DNA of 64,000 bases from Linnemannia elongata. Its lineage: Eukaryota > Mortierellomycota > Mortierellomycetes > Mortierellales > Mortierellaceae. Shown piece by piece: positions 48,765 through 58,582 of this stretch (its first letter is position 1; every line of letters begins with the position of its first letter). A program made the translations under genes and the position numbers. Below the pieces are notes generated by a model. That model was given only the letters and a program-made list of their open reading frames with translations. It had not been told where the DNA came from and did not search any database. The DNA lies in the NCBI GenBank assembly GCA_036320915.1, contig JAXBDG010000001.1:3680001-3744000 (forward strand). Direction: 5' to 3'.

Positions 48765-49028
48765 ATACGTTCTTTCACTCTTTTTGTTGTGCCTGTGAAT
48801 GTCAATGAATGAAAAAATAATGCCTTTCAGCAGTCACGCGGTCAACAACTTTTTTTTTCTTTTGTTGTTGTTGTTGCACTTTGCTTGGACATACTTGCCG
48901 CCTGTTTTTGCATTGCTCCCACCCTTCCCATCAGCTCCGCCCTTCGTCCTCGTCGCTCCCATCCTTGCTCCATTTCCACCTTTTTTTTTTTTTCTTCCTC
49001 TCTTTTACATCTACCACCCTTTGACACA

Positions 49029-50280
49029 ATGGCAGACATCGAGGTAAAATACACCTACCTCGCCCACTCATCACTTCATCTCCCATTACTCGACATTCAA
49101 TTCACCCTTTGCTGTGTTCAACCCTTCTTCGTCACTTTTTCTTCTCTTCCGGTCCGCCACATATCTCATTCTTAACCATAGCACTCACACCCATAAACAT
49201 TCTGTTCTGGACAATAGATGGAGGATATCGAAATTGGTCAGCCAAGGCAATTGACCGACCGTCAAATGTCGTCGTTGGTTTCGCTGTGGAGGCTCTCCCA
49301 CTACAGGCAGGCACCCTTGAGTTCCTGGACCATGCTCTACACCCAGCGTCGGCCCAAAAGGAAATCCCCCATGATCTGGTAAGTCAACTCATTCACCGCC
49401 TTTTCTTTTGTCAGCTACTTTTCACAGTTTACTTTTTATCAGTGCGATGGTCAATTGAGAAAAAAAGCAAAGGTTAATTGCATGTGCCCATGGAAGAAAT
49501 TAATTATCAGCTGCATTTTTCTAACGCGTGCTGCCTTTTTATGATCCTTTCAATCGAAACAGCTTTGACACAAAGATGTACAAGTTGCTTCGGGAGCAAC
49601 AGGCAGAAGACATGAAGAAGAAGCAGGCTCACCAACACCAGATCTGGCAACATGTTCAGGACCGTCTCGCAGAGCACAACCAGATCCTGGAACAGGAAAA
49701 GGCAGAGGAAAGTAAAAAGGCCAGGAGGCAGCAACAAAAGGAGGCCGTCGAGGCTGCTGCCACTATGGATGAGGAGGACAACGAGGATACCGCCGCACCT
49801 ATTATTACGGAGGATGATTCGTCGACTGTTACTTCTTCGGCCTCTACATCACCAGAGTCTACTCCCGCAAAGAAGCGGTCCATCCGCTGGGGACTCCAGA
49901 ACAACCAAACCAAGCGTACGTTTCATGCCATGGTCATGCGGTTTATCTGCAGTGGACGTATTGTCGAAAAAGGATGGTATGCAGGAAACATGATAAATGG
50001 AGCGAGTTGAAATTGTGATGTACTAATCTTTGCTCGGCATATTTTACGTACAATAGGATTTGACAAGACACTGCCAATTACGCTTGTCAAGGTCCCTTCA
50101 GTGGACACACGCCCCACCAAGAGTGCGCTCAAAGTCAGGACTCTTCACACCATTCAGAGCAACAAACAACAGCATGCTTCCAAGAAGTCCTCTACCACCA
50201 CCAACACTGATACCAAAAAATCACCATCTGCATCTTCTACCCCTGTGTCTGTTCGTAAGCACGCCGTCGACTTTTTTTAG
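49029..50280 (+). CDS. Small charged protein with RRP1-like C-terminal motif
   Basis: Seen: exons 49029-49043, 49218-49378, 49563-49915 and 50057-50280, summing to 753 nt, 250 residues. The first exon encodes only MADIE; the second begins MEDIE, so translation could also begin at 49218. The middle is a highly charged helix (DTKMYKLLREQQAEDMKKKQ onward to about residue 140) and an acidic Ser-rich stretch. Then comes a block KKRSIRWGLQNNQTKRFDKT, followed by LPITLVKV, RPTKSALK and a basic Ser/Thr/Lys tail. The pattern (basic, W/F-G-x-N-x-x-x-x-FDKT, RPxKxxLK) resembles the C-terminal tail of RRP1 ribosome-biogenesis proteins, but the RRP1/Nop52 helical domain is absent. A nucleolar role is only inferred. 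A GTAAGC at 50254-50259 could be a further donor, in which case the end is different. Confidence 0.72.
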
Positions 50281-51374
50281 ACAAGTCCTTTCTCCCTATC
50301 TCTTTAGGTTATTCTATTTCATTTTTGGAAGGGCTATGGTTTCTTCCACACTCTGCATGGGATAAGGCATTAAAGTACACTTGAGATTTTCTTTGGATGC
50401 TGTATGTAGGGATGGGTCTTGAGGACAAGTTTGTTCAGTTTGGTGGCAAACAGGCCAGATGTAACACGCCACTTCACACAAATCTACCCTTAACTAGAAT
50501 CGCGACGCCACCAATTCGTTCGCGATTTTCGAACAGAGATGAGTTTTTTCTTTCAACTGCGACAGATCAATTGGCATCTGTCCCCGACGCCGATGCTCAT
50601 CTAACGTAGCCTTCTTCTCTCTGCTCTCTACAAGGTCTCCCTCTGTCCCTCCCTCATTGCATTAACCATGCATTTATCAAAGTAAGAACCGTGTCCATTG
50701 GTCTCCTCAACCCTTCTTTCGAAAAAAAAAAAAAAAAAAAAAAAATAGAGTACCTTACAAGGCTTACTCCATGGGGCGGTGTAATAATAGCCGAAAGGGG
50801 ACGAAAAGAGGAGAGGAACCGGGTCAACTTTTTCTTCCTTGCTTTCTGGCTGCCATGTACCAATTAGTTTTTTTTTTCGCGACACTTGATTACATACTCC
50901 ACTGGCATTTTGGGTTTTCGTTCTTTGTTTTAATTGACATTCCTCTGGGTTTTAGATCTCTCATGGCTCGTACTCCTCCGACAAACATCATTCCCGAAAC
51001 TTTTCTCGGGCCATCCATTTGCCCATATCTCACTTTTTTGTTTTTAGCCCTATCTTCCATTCGCATCTCTTTCCCCCTCCCCCCTTTTTTCGACTTTTCA
51101 TCAAGGTCGATTTTTCTTGGGCAGTTGAAAGGGAGGTGAATAAGGAGACAATCCACTCGCCTTCAGACGAGAATCAAGATCCTCATTCGTAGAGGTGTCT
51201 TCTCTTTGTCTCTTTTTTTTTTGCATTTGTTGCATTTTCGACTGTGAGCCTACATCCCTCCACCACAACAAAAATAATATCAAACTATCAAGCAGAAAAA
51301 AAAAAATATGAGCCAACCCAAACCCGACAGAGTTGAGGGACGGAAAAAAAAAAAAAAGAAGTGAGCATGGCCAT

Positions 51375-51402
51375 GGGGTTAGGTTGGGTTAGGTTTGGTT
51401 AG
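51375..51402 (+). repeat. Degenerate telomere-like TTAGG repeats
   Basis: The stretch reads as GGTTAGG-type units of variable G and T number (GGGGTTAGG, TTGGGTTAGG, TTTGGTTAG). It resembles, but does not match exactly, the fungal telomere repeat TTAGGG and is only about 28 bp long. Confidence 0.5.
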
Positions 51403-51723
51403 TGAACAGATTAGGTGCCCTTGTTATTAGTTTTTTTTTGGTTGCTTTTTTTTTTTTTGTTCAATGTTGCACAAGAAAACAAACAATTTTTGCCACGCTA
51501 CCTTTTGTACTACCTTGAAACACACATAAAACCCTTGATCAAGATGGAAGGTGCTGGAAGAAGTGAAGCTTGGGGGGTGGGTGGGCGGATAACATGTACA
51601 AGACCTGACCTGACCTGACCACACGACCCATGTTTGAAGACGTGCAAAAACCCGAAGACCATGTCTTGGTGAGTGGGTACGCCTTTTTGAGTGGGTACGT
51701 CTTGGTGTGTGGGTCCTGGCGAC

Positions 51724-51724
<1 letters not shown>

Positions 51725-51763
<39 letters not shown>
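51725..51763. repeat. Poly(A) tract of 39 bases, paired with downstream poly(T)
   Basis: 39 consecutive A, followed 176 bp later by a poly(T) run at about 51940-51961. The two tracts are complementary and could pair to form a stem around the intervening sequence. There are no coding features around them. Confidence 0.95.
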
Positions 51764-51766
<3 letters not shown>

Positions 51767-52940
51767 AGAGACAAAATAAAGCTGCAATCATGCGAGAAAA
51801 ATAGAAAGGTCTCGGCACAAGAGAAGGAAGGATAGATAACAATCCTCCGCTTTAAATGTTGCTGTTCTTGGAGACTTAGAAGATCCCAACAACAACCAAA
51901 CCCCCCCCCCTTCACTCTCGCTCTCTCATGCTCTCGTCTTTTTTTTTTTTTTTTTTTTTTTTGAATCATTCCTTCTTGCAGCTACTGATGGGCTTGTTAG
52001 TGCCTGAAAATAGATAAACAAGGGGAGAGGAGGAAGAACAGTGAGGAGGAAAGGGAAGAGGAAAGAGCAACCACACACAACGGCCAGAAATGAAAATAGC
52101 TAAACAGCTCTCAGTGCATGTGTGTCCAATGCTCGTCTTGCATTAGACCAACAACAACCCCTCGAACCAATCCCACAAATCCCACCAAGGAACAGGGTTC
52201 ATAACAATAAAAAACGAGAGGGAGAATTGAACCCAAAAGCGTGCGCTCTTTAGCAGATGTGTATTGCAATTGAGGTATCCCATTTCCGCACTTTTAGACA
52301 GGACTTTATAGCGAGACACCGTTGATGGTGCAGTGATTGTTTGTTGTATGTGTGAGCGGCTCATCAAAGTAGTGCTGGCACCATCCTCCATCCACCCATT
52401 CCATTCGGGGGATTAGAAAAAATAAAGCTGCTGCTCATTTTTTTGCTCCCGTTGTTGCTGTTGCTGTTCTCATTTATTATTGTTATTTCGGGGGTGAATC
52501 TCTTGCTGCAACAACAAGAGCATTGGGGGGGAGGGCTATTTTGGCGCCAAAATGGAAACGATCTTCCTATCTCACTCTTTTTATTTTGGATGGAATCAAT
52601 AGGAGTCATTCCTCCTTGGTGCACTAACGGTGAAAGGCAACGAAAAAAAGGAAAGCAGACAAAGGGTTGTGTCTTGTTTGCTTTGTTGTGTTTGATTTCA
52701 GTTCTCAACCCACAAGCACATGCCAAACAACAGGGTGGTATCTCTCCGTCCCCCCGTCTCGTGAGTATGTCATCGGCACCCTCCCTTCATGGCTTCGATA
52801 CAAAAACAAGACAACAACAAGTCAACAAAAAAAACGCGCGCCTGTCTGGGCGGGCGGAGATAAAAGTGAGGGATGGATGGGCGGGTTTCAGGGCCAGGAC
52901 CAACACGTTACATTTTTTCAGACTCAGAATAAAGCGAGTG

Positions 52941-52969
52941 ACAGACAGACAGACAGACAGACAGACAGA
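52941..52969. repeat. (CAGA)n microsatellite
   Basis: About seven perfect CAGA tetranucleotide units in non-coding sequence. Confidence 0.9.
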
Positions 52970-55143
52970 AACACAGAGAGGGAAAGGAGATTAGACCTGG
53001 CTTGTCTTCTTTCTTAGCATGGTAAGCAAAACAAAGCAAAGAAGCAGCTCCGTCAAATTATTGAAATATAACAAGAGAGCGAGCGAAACAGCCTGCCTTT
53101 GCCTTGCCTTTTCTCTCAAATTCCTCCACCGGCGGCGGGTCCCAAGGTTTAACTCTCGCTCCTTCTCTGTGTTTTGGACCTCCTCCAGGGGTAAATAAGA
53201 GTCAGGGCTCCCAAAGTGGATGACTTGGAGCAGAGGAGGGAAGCGGAGGTCAAATCTTTTTTTTTACGTTTCTATTTTGTTGCCTTCAAGGAAAAAAATC
53301 CGAGCCATTAGGGGTGGAGGGTGATGACAACCAAGTAGCAACCACACATACCCTCATGGAGCAAAAAAGGGTGAGGGAATCATTATCTTTCTGTTACCAT
53401 CTCAAAGATAGACAGTGGGTGAGAGAGGAATAGGGAGAGGGCTTTAAGTATTGAAACAACTGAGGTATGCGTAAGGTCTGGCTTTGTTACTATTGTTTAT
53501 TTTACTTCCGCATGCAACAATGTAAAAATGGAATTGTATCTACGTTGGCTCACTTTTTGTAAACCAGGTATCTCATTCGTTCTCATCAAACGGCACTAAA
53601 AAGAAAACCCTTTTCGGCATGCATCCAAGTAACGGTCGAGTATACAATGATAAAAACAAAGTAAGTGAGGTGTGTTTAAACACTTAGCCCATCCGTTGAG
53701 GAAAGTGTACTCTATCGCTTTATTGCTTTCAAACGTAAAAAAAAAAAAATGTTCAATCATCTTCATCATCATGCAAACTTCCCTTTTTTCCCTCCAAAAC
53801 CAAAAGAAAGCATCGTCATTCATGCCGAGATTGAACAACGCTCCTCCTGCTTGCGGTGAAGAGAAAAAAAAAAGAGATGGCGACAGAGAAGATACATCAT
53901 TGAGAGTAAAAATGTTATCGTGTCACTCCAGCCTCCCTTTCTCCCTTTCAATTCTTATCTCAGTTAGAGTTGGAGTTCTGTCGGGCGGGGCGGAACCTCT
54001 CTTTTTTTTTTTTTTTTTTTTTTTCCTTTGGTCACTTCTTCTATTCCTGATTTGTCCCTCCTCCTGTCATCCTCGATACTGCGGCCGCTTGCCGATGTAG
54101 GACAATAAACCCAAAGTCAGAGAGCATACAAATAAAAACCGAAAAGAAAAAAAGGCAAGGCCTTAAGCTGTCCTTGGATCAAGAAAAGCACAAACGAAGG
54201 TGTAAACAATAACACAAACACAAAAAAACACCAACCACACAAGGCCAACAGCAACAAACCCCCAACTTAATAAGAAAGAGCCTAGCGTTGTATTCCTGTT
54301 GTTGTTGCTATTGTTCTTGTTTTGTGTCCAGCCCGGGATCCAGTCCAAGGCCTTCACCCCTGCCCCCTTCTTTTTCCTTCGTTTGTTCCATTGTCACTGC
54401 GTTATTAGTCATCTGCGTGCATGAATTGGTTTTTGTTTTGGTTGTTGGAAGGGCAACCTCCATTCCTCATGGTCGGACAAGTTTTTTTGCTTCTTGTGTT
54501 CATGATCAAGTGATCCCTACATCCAAAAGCAGGCAGAACCGAACAACAACTTCTCACCAACAGCCGATTCGACGACGCAAACAGAACTTCGCCAAAACAG
54601 GTACAAACAAAGGAGAGAGAAAGAAAAACGTTCTCGATGATCGAGAACCCACCATAGTTTTCGAAATAGACAAACAGCACCCTTGTTACCTTCTGGTTTG
54701 TTTGTTTGTTCGTTTTGTTTTGTTTGACCGTGGGATGGATACTTTTTTTTTCTTTCTTTGCTGCATTTTCCATTCATCATCGATTAAAGAAAAAAAAAAA
54801 AACAAAGAGAGACACCTTATATGTCTCAACGATAAAAATGATATATCTTGGCTCGGCCGCCTTGTCTTTTAACTCATTTTTCTCGGCGAGCCTTGTTTTA
54901 CTTACACACTCGCCCCTTTCGTTTTGCTTCTTTCTCTCTCCTCCTCCTTTCTCAACCTCTGCTTCATTACGACAACTTAAAGAAGAAAAAACAACGCCAT
55001 GCTCATCCCCCTTGTTTTTTTATTTATTCCACTCCTCGTTTTCTTCCTACAAAGCACATGGGACAATGAGGTGTCTAATCAAAGGGACCTACCTCGAGCA
55101 GCTCCACAGACTAAGAGTTGGCTTTTTGTGACGCCTACCCAAG

Positions 55144-55179
<36 letters not shown>
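55144..55179. repeat. Poly(A) tract of 36 bases
   Basis: 36 consecutive A within the gene-free region, directly followed by purine-rich sequence. Confidence 0.95.
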
Positions 55180-55184
<5 letters not shown>

Positions 55185-57254
55185 GAAGACGGAAAGGGGG
55201 GAATCCAGTGCCAAACTGGAGCGGACAAACCAAAGATAAACTAAGGGACAGAGCAGAAGAATGAGAATAAGGGATGGGTGATATGTATGTAAGGATTAGA
55301 GGAGTAGGAGGAGAGGATAAGGAAGGAAGTGAGGGAGGGAGGAAGGAGGAGGACTGCATACAGTGTGCGAAAGGGTTGTAAGATAAGTAGATAGATAGGT
55401 AGATAGGTTCATACAGCAGTGCGTGCATTTTGCATTTCACAAACAGAAGTACAACGTCGTGGTGTAAGGTGCAGACCGACAGACAGGCAGACAGAATGAA
55501 GGAGAAGGGGTTAATCCTGGTGAGGGACAAAGGGTGGCAGGAACAAAATGATGTATGAACACGGCGCGAAATTGGAGTTGCAGGAACCCCGTTTTTTCAA
55601 GGTAAGGTAGTAGGTAACTGCCAGGTAATCACGCTTTATATGTATCATTTGTAGGAAACATAAAACCTGAGGTGTCTATTGCACCCGTTTTTTTCTTTTT
55701 CCATCTGCATTACCATTACATAGGTAAGCGAAGAATGGAGAAAGTAAGGGTTGGAGGCGAAGGTGGTTGACATAATAAAACGTTGTTCGTGGAGAAGTAA
55801 GTAAAGGTAAGGTCGATCATCGATGGTTCAACCGATGTTGTAAGAAGAGAGGCGAAGACAAAAGCCAGCTTGTCATCTTACTTGCGATGGCAAAGAAACT
55901 CAAAACGAGGAAATGGGTGCTGTTATCTAACAAACACGGTTTTGCAATCCAATGTGGGTCACGACTTTTTTTCGTTTTTCGTTTGTTGATGTTGCCGAGC
56001 TAGGCTTGACAGAGTTCAAGGTCAGTCAACACTAAGGAAAGCGAGAGAGATTGGATCGCGTTTGGTTCTCCAGCAATGAGAGGGAGGAAGAGAGCGAAGT
56101 GGAGAGGAGTGAGAGAGGTAGTGGCCTGGCTCTTTTTTTTTTCATCGCAAAAAGAGTCAGGCAGGCCCAAACAAAAGCAAACAAACAAAAAAAATCGACG
56201 AGAAGGTTGAGAGAGAGGGCCAGAGTCCATAAATAATCATATGGGGGGTAACTTGAGCGACTGAGAGAGGATACAGTCGGGAGAGAGGAGTGGGGGACCA
56301 TCTGGGCGATTGCTCACCATTACCATGCAGACCCATTTTCAGTTCAGTCGGTGCCTCAAACGAAAGAGAATCCAATAAACGTAAGAAACCATACTCTTGT
56401 TCAGAGAGAATGAGCACATCGAGCCATACCAAAGGACAAGAGGAGTGAGTGAATACGTAAAAAAGCTAGTAGCAGTAGTGAAAGTACTGTAAGTTGGAAG
56501 TAGAGAAGAAAAAAGGGCCGAGTCAGTAACAGCGGAATGTCCATGCCTGTCCTGTCTACCTGTCGTTGTCGACATTGACGTCGTCTTTTCTGTTTGTCAT
56601 GACACCAACGAAGTAAGAGCAGGTTGACAGAGAGAAAGAGAAAGAGAAAAAAAAGTAGGGCTGCCAATAGACCTTCTACTCGAGAGAAAGGTACAGTGCA
56701 TGGAAATGACATCGAAGCAAAAATACAAAAAAAAAGGCACATAAGACGAAACGAACGAATATAAAGAATAACCCAACGACGAAGAGTAAGGATAAGGGTG
56801 AAGGAGAGGCGAGGGTCAGACCCCATCGAGGATGTATGCAAGAGAAAAGAAAGTTTTATTTATTTATTTTCTCTCTCTGTCCGCAATGTGCATGGCGATA
56901 TCGATGCTTGCCTTGTCCATTGATTGATTCATTCATTTCCATTTCCCTTTCTCCATGGTGGTCAATGGTGCCAGCAAGTCCATTGTACCAAACTGAATGG
57001 GGATTGAATACTTGCATAGTCTGCTGTATACAATGGGTATACATACATATGCATTCAATAGCAATAAATAGAGTAAAAAAAAAATAAAAAAAAAATAAAA
57101 AAGAGCCGAACAATGTTCAATGCGAGCACTGACGATGTATGGTTGCCCCGTCAACAGTAACCATGAACAATAACAATAGACAGACACCTCGTTGTTCAAT
57201 CTCGCATCCACATCCACATCCACCACCGACTATTTAACCTCCTGAAATATCCCC

Positions 57255-57475
57255 TCTCCTCTTTTTTTTTTCTTTCTCTTTTTTTCCCTTTTCCCTTTCT
57301 TCTCTTTTACCTTTTTCTTTTCTTCCTCTTTTGCTTCGTCTTTCTTCTCTTCTCTACTCTCACTATCTCAATCACTCCCTCTCGCCCCAATCTTCACCCT
57401 TTTCCCTCCAATCCCTCTCGTCTTCGACAATCCTCTTTCACCCAACTAACACAACACACCCTTCACATCACTACA
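57255..57475 (+). promoter_or_regulatory. Pyrimidine-rich leader of the A/E/P/V-rich gene
   Basis: Over 200 bp of nearly uninterrupted C/T leads directly to the ATG context CACTACAATGACC. In fungi such tracts mark the start regions of strongly expressed genes. It is the cleanest example in the window and agrees with the biased codon use of the gene that follows. Confidence 0.6.
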
Positions 57476-58582
57476 ATGACCGACACTACCACCGCACCCG
57501 TTGTTGAGGCCCCCGTTGCCGCCCCCGCCGTCACCAAGGAGGAGACTGCCCCCGCTGCCGCTGTTGAGACCGCTGCTGTCCCCGAGGTCGCCAAGGAGAC
57601 CGCTGCCGCCGAGCCCGTCGCCGCTGAGGCTGAGGCTGAGCCTACCTTCTCGACCGCTGTCGAGCCCTCTGAGAACCCCGTCTTGAACGGAGATGACACC
57701 CCTCTCGAGGCTGCTGCTGCCACCGAGGAGACTCCCGCCGCCATCGTCGTTGTCGAGGAGACTACCACTGAGGTCGTTGCTACCCCCACCACCGAGGAGG
57801 CCCCCGCCGCTACCCTCGCCGTTGCATCCACTTCCAAGGCCGATAAGAAGAAGTCCTGGATTAGCAAGTTCGCCAGCAGCTTCAAGAAGTTGTCGGACAA
57901 GAAGCCCAAGGCCGAGAAGGCTGCCAAGGCTGCCCCTGCCCCCGCTGACAAGCCCGCTGCTGCTGACCCCGTTGAGACTGCCGCCACTGCTGAGGAGACT
58001 CCCGCCGTCGAGGAGGCTGCCCCCGTTATTGCCGTTGTCGTCGAAGAAACCGTCCCCACCGTTGCTGCCACTGAGGAGGCTGCTGCTCCCGCCGTTGTCG
58101 AGGAAGTCGTCGCTGCCATCGTTGAGGAAGTCCCCGCTGCTGCTGCTACCGAACCCGAGGTTGTTGCTGCCGCTGAGGAGGTCATCGCTGCTGCTGAGGA
58201 GGTCGCAGCCTCTGCTGTCGCTGAGGAGGAGAAGCCTGCTGCTGAGCTCCCTGCCACCCCCGCCACCGCCGAGAAGGCCTCTTTGCCCCTTTCCTCCAAG
58301 ATCAGCAAGCGCTTCTCGATCGGATTCTTCAAGAGCAAGAAGGAGAAGAAGGAGAAGGCCACCGCTGCTGCCACCACTGAGGAGAAGGTCGAAGAGAAGG
58401 CTGCTGCCCCCGAGCCCGTTGCTGAGGTTACTGAGACTGAGGCTGCTGCTACCCCCGCTGCTACCGAGGCTGAGGTCGCTGCCCCCGCCAAGGAGGAGAC
58501 CCCTGCTGTTGTTGAGGAGGCTACCCCCGTTGTCCCCGAGTCTGCCGTTGAGAACACTGCTGTCGCTGTTGCCGCCCACTAA
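57476..58582 (+). CDS. Ala/Glu/Pro/Val-rich acidic protein with two basic motifs, probably abundant
   Basis: A single uninterrupted frame of 368 residues from ATG 57476. Ala, Glu, Val, Pro and Thr make up most of the protein, so it should be disordered and acidic. Two short islands break the pattern: KKKSWISKFASSFKKLSDKK (about 122-141) and SSKISKRFSIGFFKSKKEKK (about 272-291). They are basic with spaced aromatic and aliphatic residues, suggesting membrane or nucleic-acid contact, and look like diverged copies of one motif. Codons are strongly biased to GCC/GCT, GAG, CCC and GTC, as in the ribosomal genes at the right end, which suggests high expression. There is no signal peptide or membrane helix. 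I do not recognise the family. It could be a structural, lipid-body or stress-related protein; none of this is shown by sequence. Confidence 0.85.
   Translation: MTDTTTAPVVEAPVAAPAVTKEETAPAAAVETAAVPEVAKETAAAEPVAAEAEAEPTFSTAVEPSENPVLNGDDTPLEAAAATEETPAAIVVVEETTTEVVATPTTEEAPAATLAVASTSKADKKKSWISKFASSFKKLSDKKPKAEKAAKAAPAPADKPAAADPVETAATAEETPAVEEAAPVIAVVVEETVPTVAATEEAAAPAVVEEVVAAIVEEVPAAAATEPEVVAAAEEVIAAAEEVAASAVAEEEKPAAELPATPATAEKASLPLSSKISKRFSIGFFKSKKEKKEKATAAATTEEKVEEKAAAPEPVAEVTETEAAATPAATEAEVAAPAKEETPAVVEEATPVVPESAVENTAVAVAAH

Larger units (their letters stand above)
50281..57475. other. 7.2-kb region without recognisable genes
   Basis: No frame on either strand shows coding character; every open stretch is low-complexity. 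Seen from left to right: A-run 50720-50744, telomere-like and A/T-tract cluster 51370-51962, (CAGA)n 52941-52969, T-run 54001-54024, C/T-rich plus strand 54890-54960, A-run 55144-55179, purine-rich plus strand 55190-55360 and 56040-56300, A-rich 57075-57102, and a strong C/T leader 57255-57475 ahead of the next gene. The purine-rich tracts look like leaders of leftward transcripts, so non-coding RNAs are possible. Confidence 0.5.

Noticed and set aside
51725..51763. Poly(A) tail of a retrotransposed copy
   Set aside because: No upstream sequence resembles a gene or element and no target-site duplication is visible; kept only as a repeat cluster.
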